A DNA stretch of 64,000 nt from Lithospermum erythrorhizon (Eukaryota > Streptophyta > Magnoliopsida > Boraginales > Boraginaceae), in assembly GCA_019722365.1 (NCBI GenBank), contig JADFUC010000614.1:1-64000 (forward strand), given 5' to 3'. The position numbers were made by a program, and so were the translations under genes. The notes beneath the pieces are model-generated. The model was given only the letters and a program-made list of their open reading frames with translations, was not told the DNA's origin and did not search any database. Positions 1 through 11,880 of this stretch are shown piece after piece. Each line of letters starts with the position of its first letter. The stretch's first letter is position 1.

Positions 1-722
1 ATCATTGCTTTAAGTTGGGTACGTATTGCTTTATTTGGAGGTGGATTCCTCGTATGTGTATTATTTGGAGGTGGATTCTCGTATGTGTATTATTTGGAGG
101 TGGATTCTCATTTGATGATTTTATTGTGTTAGGATTGTTTCCATTAGATGAGTATGTGTTATTCGGGGTTGTAGGCTCATATTATTATCTACTTGTGACT
201 TTTGGGCGATTATTCATCATATGCTTGGTTAATAATTGTATATATATATATAATAAAACTGAAAATATAGGGGACAAATACATGATATTTAATATTCACT
301 TTCGGCTTAATAAACTGACTCTATTCTCTGTGGCGTTTATGCCTAGGTCTACAAGGCGATCGCGAGGTGGCCCAGAGGTCACATTCTTCTTTGGCTAGCG
401 AAGATCTTAGGTGGTGGTGGTGGCGTAGGAAGTCCTCGCTCGGTCGTTTCTTTTGTCAAAATTTGTATATTTGAGGCTGGTGGGTTGTATTATATTGTGA
501 GTCTGTTGTGCTTTCCTTATGATGTATTTTGGATATGTGTTACGTTGTCCCCAGTTATTTTGTTGGATGTATTGTTTGGAACACCGCGATGGAAATAGGA
601 GCTTTATTTTGATAATGAGGTTATGTTGTTATTATCCAAATGCGTTTGGTGGCCTTTCTGAATTTATCTGAGGTTGTTAGCGATCTTAACCTGGGCGGCC
701 GACTTGGGGTGGAGTCGTTACA
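1..722 (+). repeat. Gypsy-1 5' LTR, 3' portion
   Basis: The segment from the GGAGGTGGATTC repeats to the final TTACA matches 7200-7895 in the same orientation, with many small indels. The LTR ends at CA (721-722), directly before a primer-binding-like site. GGAGGTGGATTC occurs three times in each LTR copy. A short TATATATATA run (about 239-251) has a counterpart near 7416-7427. Confidence 0.85.
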
Positions 723-729
723 ATTTTAA

Positions 730-746
730 TTATCGAGCTTTGGGAT
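730..746 (+). other. Gypsy-1 primer-binding site (degenerate, tRNA-iMet type)
   Basis: Just inside the LTR, AATTATCGAGCTTTGG resembles the usual plant TGGTATCAGAGC primer site with two or three changes. Its position 8 bp after the LTR end is as expected. Called mainly by position. Confidence 0.5.
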
Positions 747-849
747 TCGAGGGAATGCTTTATGGTGTCTGTGTGGTTATGTGCTTAGGTTGATAGTTGT
801 TAGAGAGTTGTCCTTTATTGGAGTTTTCTTGAAGTCTGATTTCTTCTTT

Positions 850-2130
850 CTGTATTTAGTAGTGGGATGTACCACGTGGAGTGTTCGGTTAGGTCTTTGC
901 CGGAGGAATGCGGCAAGGGGGTGCGGCAGAGGAGGCTGAGAGAGGTGCTAGAGGTGGTAGAGGTGCAGAGTTGCTGAGAATGTGGATAGTAATGTGGCGA
1001 TGATGAGCCTAGTGTGGGATAAATGTTGGTGGAGATCGAGGCAGTAGTTCACTGGCTGTGGGCGGGGAGGTGGAGTTACGAGTAAGCTATTTGACAAGCG
1101 GGACCCACCAGTTGCAGTGATTCTCTGTGAGGCAGTAGAGTTCATTCGAGACTTGGAAGTATATTTGAGCCTATGGGAGTTCTTTGGGAGGCGGACGAGA
1201 TTCGCGGCGTCTGAATTGCAGTGGAGCTTCGAGGCGAGTGGGAGGCGCCTGCAGATCTTTGATTCTTGGTGGCGGACACGTGTTGTGGGATCGATTCGTG
1301 GAGTATTCGAGGGAGCTTTTGTCTTCCGGTGCATATGTCGGCTCTAGAGAGAGAGGTGATCAATTTCAACAAGGGGCAAGTATAAATGACTACGAGAAAA
1401 GGTCGATGATCTCTGTGAATTACTTCGGAGGTGAATCCTCTGCGAGAAGAGATCGAGAGGTTGAGACGGAATGATATGGGGAATTAGCGCCGGGTTATCA
1501 CTCAAAAAATTATACAACTTTCCATGAGCTAGTAAATGATGCCCCTTCTGGTAGAGATGGATTTGGTGAGTGTCCGATAGGTGGGGAGAAAGGAAGATAT
1601 GATGCTTCCATGGATAATTTGGTCGGTCGAGTTGGTTTCGGGGCGTCCATGTCCTTGGCGTGGCAAATTCTGACCGAGTCGGTTTGGTGCTCCTGTTGCC
1701 AATTCTCCGGTCAGTCACTTCTTTGTTTGCGGAGTCTTTTAATGGAGTGCAGGGAACCCGGAGAGGGAGGTATCGGAGGAGGCGAGTGACTATGGAGTGT
1801 TTCCGTTAATATTAAACCGGGTCATAGAGCTGCGGAATGCCGAGACAGAGTGGTGGTTTGTTATCGGTGTCGCCGGGAAGAGACACATTCATTGGTGTCA
1901 CAGGCGAGTGTTAGTGGGAGTGCTAGCACATTTACTCGGTCTGACCCGGCGGAGGCTATCACGGAAGTCGTGGAGGTCGAGTCAGTGGTAGAGGAGGCTT
2001 TGGGCGTGGAGTTGTGAGTAGTCAGAGCCCAGCAAGGTTCTTTGGGACTAGTCGGGGTAGTCTTGGAGCCCAGCAGGTGGGCGGATATTTGCGATTGCAG
2101 CGGGGAAGCTGAGATTCCCCGGGGTGGTCA
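850..2130 (+). pseudogene. Gypsy-1 gag remnant with zinc-knuckle relics
   Basis: No continuous frame survives. Near 1819-1905 the frames give GHRAAECRD followed by VVCYRCR, which I read as two consecutive CCHC knuckles broken by indels; these bind RNA in chromovirus Gag. Upstream the sequence is purine-rich with GGTAGAGG-like runs, as in the linker before the knuckles. The boundaries are estimates from the neighbouring protease. The open frames on both strands at 948-1718 conflict with each other and look like chance. Confidence 0.55.
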
Positions 2131-2813
2131 CAGGTACTTTAAATTTATGTGGGTTGGAAGCTAAAGTCTTGTTTGATTCTGGAGCTACTCATTCCTTTAT
2201 ATCTCTGAAATTCTCAGTACGTATTCTAAAACTGAAATTCTTGCTATTCCGGCCAATTCTAACTCGGGTGGGGAGTGCGGTAAAGATTGATAAGGGTACT
2301 TAGAAATTGTCCCATAAGTATTGAAATAAGTATGTGGAGATAGATTTATTACCTTTTGAGATGAATGATTTTGATCTTATTCTGGGAATGGATTGGTTGG
2401 GGAAACATCATGCAGTGATAGATTGTCATCTTAAGAAGATTGAAATATCTAGTCCTGGTAGATCTAAGATCTTCTTCCTAGGTGATAGAAAAATCCTTTC
2501 CTCTTGTCTCATTTCTGCCTTAGTTGCCCATAAGATGTTGAGAAGTGGATGTATTGGTTATCTTGCCCATGTTGTCGACACAAGTAAAGAGAAGGTTGAT
2601 TTGAAAGAGGTGCATGTTGTGAGAGAGTATGTTGATGTATTTCCTGAGGAATTGCCGGGACTTCCTCCTGTGCGAGAGGTGGAGTTTTCTATAGAATTGA
2701 TTCCTGGTACTACTCCGATTTCTATGGCACCTTATAGAATGGCTCCTGCGGAGTTGAAGGAGTTGAAAACGCAATTGCAGGAATTGTTGGATAAAGGATT
2801 CATTCGACAGTGA
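2130..2813 (+). pseudogene. Gypsy-1 protease and start of reverse transcriptase
   Basis: The aspartic protease active site is visible as FDSGATHSF, with the catalytic D at 2175-2177. The next open piece (2334-2813) carries the conserved ILGMDWLGKH end of the protease. It then runs into the N-terminal reverse transcriptase wording (DVFPEELPGLPP, followed by an IELIPGT-like strand and a MAPAELKELK helix). A retroviral-type protease would mature Gag-Pol in the particle. The frame is lost between about 2215 and 2330 and stops at 2813, so no single product can be made. Confidence 0.85.
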
Positions 2814-3350
2814 TTCGCCTTGAGGGGAGCTCGATTGTTGTCAAGAAGAAGGATGGATCTTTTGAGGTTGTGTGTCGATTATAGGCAATTGAACAAAGTA
2901 ACCATTAAGTCGATATCCGTTGCCTAGGATTGATGATACGTTTGATCAATTGAAGGATGCTCGGGTATTTTCTAAGATGACTTGAGAGTCGGGGCTACCG
3001 TACGGTGAGTTAAGGAGGATGATGTATCAAAGTCGACATTTAGAACAAGATATGGGCACTATGAGTTTTTGGTGATGCCATTTGGGTTGATGAATGCCCC
3101 TGCCGCATTTATGGATCTTGAATAGAATTGTTCCGCACTTACTTAGATAAATTTGTGGTGGTGTTCATTGACGACATTTTGATATATTCTGGTAGTGAGG
3201 GAGAGCATGAAGAACATTTGAGAATGGTGCTGGAGACTTTGAGGAAAAATGAATTGTATGCTAAATTTTCCAAGTGTGAATTCTGGTTGAGAAAAGTCGT
3301 TTAAGGCCATGTGATTTCGGGGAGAGGGTATAAGTGTTGATCCTCAAGGT
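2813..3350 (+). pseudogene. Gypsy-1 reverse transcriptase core, broken
   Basis: The catalytic motif is FIDDILIYS, with F-I-D-D at 3164-3175, the Gypsy equivalent of YVDD. Around it are KFSKCEFWL (about 3266-3290) and, upstream, [12 protein letters not shown] wording near 3066-3090. Several single-base frame changes separate these motifs. It would have copied element RNA into DNA in cytoplasmic particles. Confidence 0.85.
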
Positions 3351-3920
3351 TGGTATTTGTGATGAATTGGGAGCGACCAGCTAGTGTTCTTGAAATCACG
3401 GAGTTTTACTGCAGATTACAACGGGATACTATCGAATTTATACAGACTTCTCCAATTATTGCCACACACCAGCTGACCGGGTTGGTAGAAAAGAGGTTCC
3501 ATTTGTTTTGGAATGAGGATTGTGAAGCAGTGCTTCGATGAGTTGAAAGAAATTGACTACCGCGCCCGGTATTGACTCTTAAAATCGAGACGGGATGGCT
3601 ATAACTTCGTGTATGGTGATGCGTCGCATCGAGGGGTTGGGATGTGTGTTAATGCAACATGGTAGGTGGTAGCGTATGCATCGCGGCAGTAGAAATCATA
3701 AGAGAAAAACTATCAACACCACGATTTGGAGCTAATTTGCTATTGTGTTCGCATAGATTTGGAGGCATTATTTGTATGGGGTGACTTGCAAAATTTTTGC
3801 GATGCAAAGTTTGAAATACCTCCCAGCGAGAGGAATTTGAATGCAGGCGGCGAGGTGGATGGAGTTTATCGGCGATTATGATGTTTCTATTGAGTATCAT
3901 CCGGGAAGCGAATGTAGTAG
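3350..3920 (+). pseudogene. Gypsy-1 RNase H domain remnant
   Basis: DASHRGVG (about 3619-3643), followed by a CVLMQHGR-like strand and VAYASRQ-like wording, is the standard Ty3/Gypsy RNase H beginning; the D is the first catalytic acid. Later, EYHPG-like wording occurs near 3893. Frames shift repeatedly. RNase H removes the RNA strand during reverse transcription. Confidence 0.75.
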
Positions 3921-3999
3921 GCGTGCTTGAGTCGGAAGGGAAGATTAGAGGAGCCATTAAATGAAGTAAACAACTTGGTGTTAATTTCGGAGTGGGGTC

Positions 4000-5200
4000 G
4001 ATGGTGGTTTGTTGGCACAAATAAGGGTTCGGCCAGGTTCTTGCTTGATCGAATGCGGAGGGGCGGCAAAAGATGAGAAATTACAAAAATAATAGGGAAG
4101 TGAAAGAGCGAGCCGGTCGGACTTTGTGGTGAGAGGATGGGCTCTTCTGATACATGGTGGGTGTCGTTCCTTATTCTCGGGAGTTGAAAAAGGGAGATTT
4201 TGGATGAAACTCATAATGCTCCATACGAGTATGCATCTGGTGGTACAAAGATATAGAGACTTAAAAGTAGTATTGGTGGCCCCAACATGAAGGGGAATTG
4301 CTGAATTTATCATCAAAATATCGACTTGTCGGCAGTGAATGAACACCGACATCCAGCAGGCTATTGCAACCCGCTATTCGAAGGTGGACTTGGAGCATAC
4401 GATGGACTTTGTTTTGGACTTCCGGGGCGTTGAGAAAGAATGATGGCATTTGGGTCATAGTGGATAGACTATGAGAAATCGGCTCATTTCTTACCAATTA
4501 AGTCGACTCACGGTCTACGGCGGTTAGCGAGGTTGTATGTGGATCAAGTTGTGCGTTGCATGGAGTGCGGTATCCGTTGTCGGTCCGAATCTTTAGATTC
4601 ACCTCCAGATTTTGGAAAGGATTTCAAGAAGTGATGGGGTCGAGGGACAATTTGAGTACATCATTTCATCCTCAGTTAGATAGGCAATAAGAGAGAACAA
4701 TTCAAACATTGGAGGATATGTTGCCGGGCACATTGTGTTGAATTTTCCGGAAGTGGGATGATGAATTGCCCCACAAAATGGAGTTTGCATATAATAATAG
4801 TTTCCACGCCCGATGTGGGATGGCACCATTTGAAGCATTATGCGGCGGGGAAATGTAGGACTCGATTCTTTGGAATGAAGTGGGGGATAGAAAAGTGTAT
4901 GGTTCGAGTTGGTGGAAAGATGGGTAGAGAGAATAAAATTGATCTGTGACACACGAGAAAGTGGCGCATGAATAGGCAAAAGATGTATGCGAGATCGTCG
5001 TCGAGATTGGATTTAAACTTTGAAATTGGTGATAAAATTCTTGAGAATATCCCCATGGAAGGTGTGTTGAGATTCGGGAAGAGGAAAGTTGAGCCCAAAG
5101 ATATATCGGTCCGTGTATGAGATTGTGGGCGAGTTGGTCCGGTGGCCTATCGTTTGGCGTGCCTCCGACGTGAGCAATTCATAATGTTTTTCCATGTGTC
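4000..5200 (+). pseudogene. Gypsy-1 integrase remnant
   Basis: Pieces in order are: VVPYSREL with a damaged HHCC region (4150-4340); a core with GALRKNDGIWVIVDRL (about 4428-4472) and FLTN/IK; SFHPQLDRQ (about 4660-4688); and MAPFEALCGG near 4818-4850. At 5180-5215 NVFPCVMFEEVYP-like wording corresponds to the conserved 'NVFHVSMLRKYIP' region. Nearly every segment is in a different frame. The domain order is that of plant chromovirus integrases. Confidence 0.8.
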
Positions 5201-5512
5201 ATGTTTGAGGAAGTATATCCCAGGGCGAATCCCATATCTCTTAGAGTCACAACCAGTGGAGCTGGGAGAGAGGATGCTACGTATGAAGAGAAACCGGTGA
5301 AAATTCTTGATCGTAAGGAAAAGAATTGCGGAATAAAGAGATTTGTGGCTTTAGTGAAGAGTGTTGTGGCGAAATCACTTGAGTGGAGGAAGGCTGCACG
5401 TGGGAGCGAAGGAGATAATCGAAGCAGTATCACATCTTTTGAAGCGAAGAGGTTAGTTCTTAAACTTTGTACTATAATATATGTAGTATACTATTTCTAT
5501 GAGGTTGAGTGA
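5195..5512 (+). pseudogene. Gypsy-1 C-terminal integrase tail (chromodomain-like region)
   Basis: An open piece of about 100 codons includes YEEKPVKILDRKEK and a VKSVVAKSLEWRKA block. In intact chromoviruses this matches 'VKVLWRNHxVEEATWE', the start of the chromodomain-like tail that guides integration. The aromatic residues of a true chromodomain cannot be traced with confidence, so the targeting role is inferred from the family. Confidence 0.65.
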
Positions 5513-5565
5513 GTGTGTTAGTGCGGGCGCATGGGTGTTGAGTAAATTTAGGGGCAGAAATTTTA

Positions 5566-5579
5566 TAAGGTGGGTAGAT
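5566..5579 (+). other. Gypsy-1 polypurine tract
   Basis: ATAAGGTGGGTAGAT lies immediately before the TG that opens the 3' LTR, the expected place for plus-strand priming. It is interrupted by T, unlike a perfect tract. Confidence 0.6.
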
Positions 5580-7895
5580 TGTGATAACCCGTTCCATATT
5601 AATATTATGAAATAGTATACTAGTTGCTCGGTGGAGTATTTCGAGGAGAATCGGAAATTTTCGAAGTTGAATCGTTGGAGATATGACGAATCGATCGGTT
5701 GATAGTGCGATTTGGTATTTAAGATTTTAAAGAAGTTGTAATCGGTGGTATGAGTTTGGGGGATTAGAAGTTAAAGTTATAGAGAGTTGTGTTGTTAAAT
5801 CGGGAGCGAAATTGAGCCGAAAACCGAGCGAGCGAGCTAGTCTTGAATATTTTGGGTCTGCGGACCCCGCGAGACTTTTAATCATCATGCTCGCTTCAAG
5901 ATTATCAAACCTGAAACTCATCCTCTTTCTCCTATAGCGAATTTTCTCATGCATTTTAAAAGCGATTTTGTTGATTTTCTTGGGAATTTAGCGAGCTTGG
6001 CCCTAAAATTTTGGAGATTCCCGAGGCATTCTCTCGTTTGAGGTAAGAAAGTTCAAATATTTTTAGATATTTCTTGAGTTTTTGAAGAGTTGACTTTTAT
6101 GAATGTTGGTTGACTTTTAGATCTTGAAATTATAATGGTATAGAAATGTTATCGGTATCGATTGGGAGATTTAGCGATGATTTTGAGTAGTTATTGGGGT
6201 TAGAAGTGGTGTAAGTGTTATGTTGACTTTTTGTTGACTTTTCTTAAATTGACATTAAATGGTAATATGAGATCAAAGGACTTTAATATAGTTGTTTTGG
6301 GTATGGAATTATTGGTTTGGATGTGGATAGGCAGAATTTTAGTTGAGAAAGTTGGGAAAGTTCGTATAGCTTTTCGTGATTGAATTGGAGGTTGTATTTA
6401 ATGGATTAATTAGTTGTCAATTGATTACTGGGTTGTTTAGAATGTGTTTAGGAGGTTATTGTTGGAGTAATTAGGTGATGACGAATACTGAGATTTTGCG
6501 AAGTTGGCGATTTGAATATAGTTATGTCGGAATGTTATAGCTGATATCAATCTTGGGAATAGAATCCTTGCTAAGAGTTATAAATTCGAATCGTGAGACG
6601 TGGTATAACACTTGGGGTACACATATATGTTAAGAGAGGTTACTCTATGGAATGTATTATAATGTCTAATTTCTTTGAATAGGAGTTGAGCCGGGATACA
6701 GCACGAGGCGCACAATGCTGTTGTTACTACTTTTTGGACTTGAGGTGAGTACAAATCTCACGATCGGATATGTGTGTGTGTGACCCATGGCCGATATTAT
6801 GTTGAAATTGAGATTTATGAGTTATACTTTGAAATAGTGAGATTATAATTGATATTATGTGTACATTTTGATTATGATTCATATGATGAAATAATGGATA
6901 TTTTAAGTTATATTATGAGATAATTGAGACTATAATTCATATAATGAGATATTAGTGATTATGACTTATATCATGGGATAGTTGTGAACATGATTTATAT
7001 TATGAGGCGTATTATATATGTGTTTGTGTCTTTGTGTGGTACGTGTCTTTGATGTCTTTGATTGATTTATGTGTTACTTGCGGGCGTGGTGACCCGACCG
7101 GAGGTTTGGCGTGGTGTGCATATCGTGAGGGTTGCCAGGTAGGATTCGGGAGGTTTGGTGTGATATGCACATTGAGGGGTGTAGCCTCGGTCGGGAGGAT
7201 GTTATGTGGAGGTGGATTCCTCATATGTGTGTATTGCTTGGAGGTGGATTCCTCATATATATATGATGTGGAGGTGGATTCCTCATTTGATGACTTTGTG
7301 TGTTAAGACTGTTTCCATTAAATGAATATGTGTTATTCATGGTTGTAGGCTCATGTGTATTATCTTATGTGACTTGTGGACAGTTATTCATTATGTAACT
7401 TGGTTAATAATTGTATATATATATATCGGCCTGAAAATATATGATGGAACCAAATCTGTGATATTTGTATTCCACTTCCGGCTTAATAGGCTCCTATTCT
7501 ATTAGGCGGGCGTTTGGCACCCTAGGTCTCTAGGAGGCGATCGCGAGGTGGCAGAGATGCATTCTTCTTTGGCTGAAGATCTTAGGTGAAGCGGTGGTGG
7601 CATAGGAAGTCCTCATCAGTCATTTCTTTTTGTCAAAAATTTGTATATTTGAGGCGGGTGGGTTTGTATTATATTGACGAGTACATTTGTCATACTTTCC
7701 TTATGATGTATTTTGGATATGTGCATTTGTCCGTTATTTTTGTTGGATGTATTGTTGGAACACCACGATGGAAATAGGAGCTTTATTTGATAATGTCGGC
7801 TGAGTTATGTTGTTATTGTATCATCGTTTGGTGACTACGGTATACGAGGTTGTTGATCTTAACACCGGGCGGCCGACTTGGGGTGGGTAGATTCA
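5580..7895 (+). repeat. Gypsy-1 3' LTR (about 2.3 kb)
   Basis: It begins TGTGATAACCCG after the polypurine tract and ends near ATTCA at 7895. The last 700 bp match the partial 5' LTR at 1-722 in order, including GGAGGTGGATTC copies and the CGGCCGACTTGGGGTGG stretch near the end. Differences are mostly short insertions and deletions. Short frames inside it are not genes. Confidence 0.85.
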
Positions 7896-7899
7896 GCCC

Positions 7900-9800
7900 C
7901 CTTCCAGCAGGCTCAACACTACATTCATCTGTAACAGCCCTTGGTGGTTTCCATTTGCTTTTTCCAGCCTACACACATATGCAACAATTAGTTAGATACT
8001 ACATATACTAACTCAAAATCAGAATGTAACTGAAAATGTATAAACTTACCCATGACTTTGTCCTCGCTCTCTTTGGTTGGGCATTTCTGATGTTGTACTT
8101 TTCTGTTTGCACCAACTACAGTGTCCAATCACCCACCTAGTTAATGCCTCATTTTTTCCCTTCTTTTAACCTCTGTAATATCCCTTTGTCTGATCTTCTT
8201 TGGTCTTCCAGCTAGTTTGATTTGAGGGAGGTTGCGAGAGGCGTTCCATTCAATCTTTATCCCATAGAGCCATGCCATTCATTGGATTTAGTACATGTGA
8301 ATAAACAACCAGGAATGTTTCTTTCCTATAACAACCATTAACACTTGCAATCACTGATTTTTGATATTGTATAAGACATGGAATGGAATGCGAACATGGT
8401 ATACCCTTAGTACCATGCTCCATGCAACCTTTCTTCCCTAACATCGGCGATTGTATTGGTCACCACAGTTTCACCAAATCCGAAGTTACCATTCCATGTT
8501 GCTACAAAACCAACACTTTACGCCATCCCTACGGTCAAGATCTTCTTAATTTTAACACCACAGTGGTCCTTCTTTTTTAGACATTGCTAGTACACATCTC
8601 TTATTCTTTCCGTAAGCTTAGTCACAATCATCTCAGCATTGTGATGATTGGCTTATCCTGCCTCTAGAATAAAGAATTAAAAGACTCACTATTGTTATTA
8701 CACCAAGCTGACAGTCCTTAGAAATCCATACAATAAACCTGCAAGGATATCCACACCTAACTGCATATCTCTTCTTATCATTTGCTGATAACCATAATGG
8801 TTTTATGTAACCTGACATGCAAGCAACAGCTTGTTTAATCTGTTCCTTACTTGAAAATACTAAACCAGGAAAAAAATTTGGATCTTTCATTTCTTTCTCA
8901 TTAAAATGCACATATCTAAGATTTAGCCTAGATTGCCTCGCACTGCCTCATCGCCTTTGGATGCTCTCTTCTTCCAATTCATCGCTTCAAACCTTTAGAA
9001 GGTATGGAATCTTTGAATGTTAAATTGCTTGTCAACATAATATCCAACCTTTCTTTTCTTAAACTCACCATATCTAGCATATATGGTCCTAGCCTTCCTA
9101 CTGACTCAGCCGAGTTCTTGCTTGAAAATCATCATTCCCCATCAAATTGTTATTCTCACAACAATGCAAATGACTCACTTCGACTCTCTCTTTCTTTTCA
9201 TTCCTTTTTTTAGCCTCGATTTCATCATCTAATTCATAGTCATACTTTCACATCAATCTCTCTAAAGGGCTTCATTATCTCCTTTATTGAGCATTGTCTC
9301 ATCATTTTCCACCCGGCACTAGTTTGACCTCATCAACCACGCTAACATCAAAGGTTAAATTTAACCCGACAAAAGGATAGGACTAATTATCACATCATCT
9401 AATACATTCACATCATTAGCACACTTATATAAATCCCCAACTGGTAATGTCAAAACTCTTAAGGGCTGACCAAATGAATACAATCTAATGATTTCAGGCT
9501 TCGGATTACAATCAACGTAAACCTCATTGAAGCGATTCCTCACATGAGATCGATGAAATTACACGTAAATCTCTGCGGGATATTAATGGCAATGATCCAC
9601 AAGTCAAATACTACTTTGGCTCATAGAAATGCATACAACATCGGGCTACCTATAGAACAACCTCCCCTTAAGGCAAACTCATCTACATCCCTTAGTCTAA
9701 AATCCTTTATTTCTAACCAGTCGATGTCTAAAGTAGTACCCCCACATATTCCACAAAAGGTGTTAGTTCGAAATGGCCGCCCACATGCACTTTGATAGTA
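7900..9800 (-). pseudogene. MULE transposase (MuDR family), decayed
   Basis: Reading right to left on the minus strand: a N-terminal segment (about 9795-9360) with an EVYVDCNPKPE piece; a MuDR DNA-binding domain at 8911-8633 (NFFPGLVFSSKEQIKQAV, then RCGYPCRFIVWISKD); a SWIM-type zinc finger at 8444-8250 (C-x6-GIPCSHSI); and a basic tail with a CxxC...HNIRN knuckle near 8140-8086. A probable 81-bp intron (7969-8049) has GTAAG and TGTGTAG borders. The catalytic DDE core expected between the MuDR and SWIM domains is too short, so it is probably deleted. Stops break the frame throughout. Confidence 0.75.
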
Positions 9801-10179
9801 AAATACTCATCATAGACATCTGCAAAAGTTAAAATATAAAAAGTACATCAGAAAAATCAAAAACAACTTTATCCCAAATTTTTAATTCGATTTCAAAACC
9901 CTAGATTGTATAAACAAATAATTTACAACCCTCGACAAAAGCACAAACAAAAAAACCCCACATGCACTTCCTTTAAGATACAGACCATAACAATCTTGCC
10001 AACACAAATCCGTCAGCCTTGTGTAATCTGCAGTTCTCAACTTCATTAGGCAGCTAGATCGGTTAGTACTTCAGAGTTTTGAAGAGATTTTCGATTGGGG
10101 ATTTTTCTTGAAGCCAAATAAGCCCTCAAAATTAATCTTACTCTTTGCCCTAATTTGATTTTTGGAAACAATATATTAT

Positions 10180-10408
10180 AACATTTTTTTTTTCAAATTT
10201 TTAATATATGAAATTACTAATTTACCCTTGGGCTGAACACGTGCAGGGCACGTGTGTTCACTGATTGGTCACTTTCACGGAAAAGTTAACAGTTCAAGTA
10301 AAAAAAACCAAACATGAATGACGAGTGAGTGAATGGGACCATAAAATTCATGGGTGAGTGAACGGGGAACAGAGGTAAACATGAGTAAGTAGTTACGGTC
10401 ATTTGCCT
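10180..10408 (-). repeat. MULE terminal region (putative TIR and subterminal sequence)
   Basis: This is non-coding sequence outside the transposase, ending in the GGCAAATGACCGTAAC terminus (minus strand). It contains short repeats of GAGTGAGTGAA type (10326-10370) and a CACGTG core (about 10239-10255). The TIR partner is outside the window, so TIR status rests on the terminus and the junction. Confidence 0.5.
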
Positions 10409-10437
10409 AATATTATTTATACGATAGAATCTCGAAG
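10409..10437 (+). repeat. Copia-A 5' LTR remnant (last about 29 bp)
   Basis: Twenty-five bases (10409-10433) are identical to 28164-28188 near the end of the 3' LTR. They are followed directly by a primer-site-like sequence. The rest of this LTR was separated by the MULE and must lie left of the window. Confidence 0.75.
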
Positions 10438-10450
10438 TGGCACCGAGCAG
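10438..10450 (+). other. Copia-A primer-binding site
   Basis: TGGCACCGAGCAG differs by only a few bases from TGGTATCAGAGCAG, the plant tRNA-iMet primer site, and starts right after the LTR remnant. Confidence 0.65.
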
Positions 10451-11880
10451 TTACTAGATTGTATTATGTAATTAATGTGATTCATGAATTCCATAGTTTG
10501 AATATATACTATATATGTTATTTTTTGTTAATCTTTAAATTCGTTTATGTATGAATGTCAATTAAATATGGTTAATAGTTAGTCAATTTCGAAATTAATA
10601 TATGGTAATACTAGAATAAATTTTACGATTAATTGTTGTATATGAAAATTATTCAATTAGTCGAAAATATGAGTTCATTCACCACCACCCTTGGCGGCCA
10701 ATGGATGATTTCGACTCTAGGGTTTTCTAACCACTAGAGGATTCCCCATTTCTATCAGACTGACTAATTTGAAACTCGGCCGTATATCGTTGGTTGGACT
10801 TTTAGCTCGTTAGATGTTTGGACATCGATTAAGTGATTTGAAATCAATTTCATTTTAGAGATAATTCATTCAATTTAATTTATTACAATTATATAGTTCT
10901 AATTAGATTAGAATTAGTTTTAATTTATTAAAACTAATATTATTAATTAATTTCTAATTAGATTAGAATTAATTAAAAAAATTCAAAATATTTAAATTAG
11001 ATATAAGTATAAAATTATTCGATAATTAAATGCTTATATCTTGGGCTTATAAAATTCGAAGTTGAATTTTAAATTCAATAAGATTTGACCTTTTGAATTA
11101 GCAATTAAAATTATTTATATTATTTGATAATTAGACAATAGTATATAATTCAATTGATGGAAATATACTTGTTCGGCTTTATTCATTAATGCTATATATG
11201 TATAAATATAATTGAGATCATTAATTTGTTCATGTGTAATATATCCTTAGATATATTGATGGATGTCATGAGATTTATGATAAGACTTATTTGTATTTGA
11301 GGAATACGGCTTGTACTGTTTTGCCTAAATGAATGACCTGTAAATTAATTATCATTTAGCTATAAATGTAATTAATTAAAAGATGGAGACCCACTAGAGA
11401 AGTCGGGAGCCATGAAAAATAGTTATAAAATGGCGTAGTTAGGCTGGTCTAGTTTTTGTGTTTTCCTTCATAAGTCGTATCATGTATCTCACGTGTTATA
11501 TTTGGTCTTATGATTGATGTGATATATGTTTGGCTTGATTAAATATATGTCTTAGCATAATCATAAGTGTTACTAAATATAACTAATCCCACCATTAAGT
11601 CAAGTAATTTTGTGCGTCTACAAAAAGTCTAAAAAGGTCATAGGCGGAGCCGGACATGTTAGTATGACATATGTCACGTCCCTGGGATGCTCCCTCGATA
11701 GGATGGTTCGAACGGTCCCCAAGTATGACTTGGGCTTCGGCCTATCCAGTCTGAGATGTTATCAGTAGTTTTTGGTTACTTAAGCGGGTGCATGATGTCG
11801 ACGTAGGACCGTGGAAAAAAGAGTCCTTGTCGGCGGACATATAAGCGCTTACAAGACGTGCCCGCAAACTAGAAAAGTTG
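10451..11880 (+). other. Copia-A untranslated leader, AT-rich, no gene seen
   Basis: About 1.4 kb with no usable frame. AT-rich palindromic runs such as TTAATTAATTTCTAATTAG occur near 10940-10970. It lies between the primer site and the first gag wording, so it is most simply the leader. From 11640 to 11880 the GC content rises and the sequence becomes gag-like without a clear frame. Confidence 0.55.

Larger units (their letters stand above)
1..7895 (+). mobile_element. Gypsy-1: Ty3/Gypsy chromovirus-type retrotransposon (Tekay/Del-like), 5' end outside window
   Basis: Order seen: LTR end (1-722), primer site, gag, protease, reverse transcriptase, RNase H, integrase, basic tail, polypurine tract, full 3' LTR (5580-7895). 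The integrase/tail wording (VIVDRLTKSAHFLPI-like core, and YEEKPVKILDRKEK near 5286-5325) is typical of plant chromoviruses of the Tekay/Del group, and an LTR of about 2.3 kb fits. The coding region is full of stops and frameshifts, so it is non-autonomous now. It appears inserted in a MULE transposase that resumes at 7896; the left target duplication is off the window, so this junction is inference. Confidence 0.9.
7896..10408 (-). mobile_element. MULE (Mutator-like) DNA transposon, 5' portion, inserted in the Copia-A 5' LTR
   Basis: The minus strand encodes MULE transposase pieces (7900-9800). At the far end (10408) the outward sequence reads GGCAAATGACC on the minus strand, a typical MULE terminal start. 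The next 25 bp (10409-10433) exactly equal the last part of the Copia-A 3' LTR (28164-28188), so the MULE landed near the end of the Copia-A 5' LTR. The other MULE end lies left of position 1 because Gypsy-1 interrupts it. The 9-bp target duplication cannot be checked here. Confidence 0.75.

Noticed and set aside
15..398. 127-codon frame at the window start
   Set aside because: It lies wholly in the Gypsy-1 LTR and is composed of repeated GGAGGTGGATTC translation; the other LTR copy does not preserve it.
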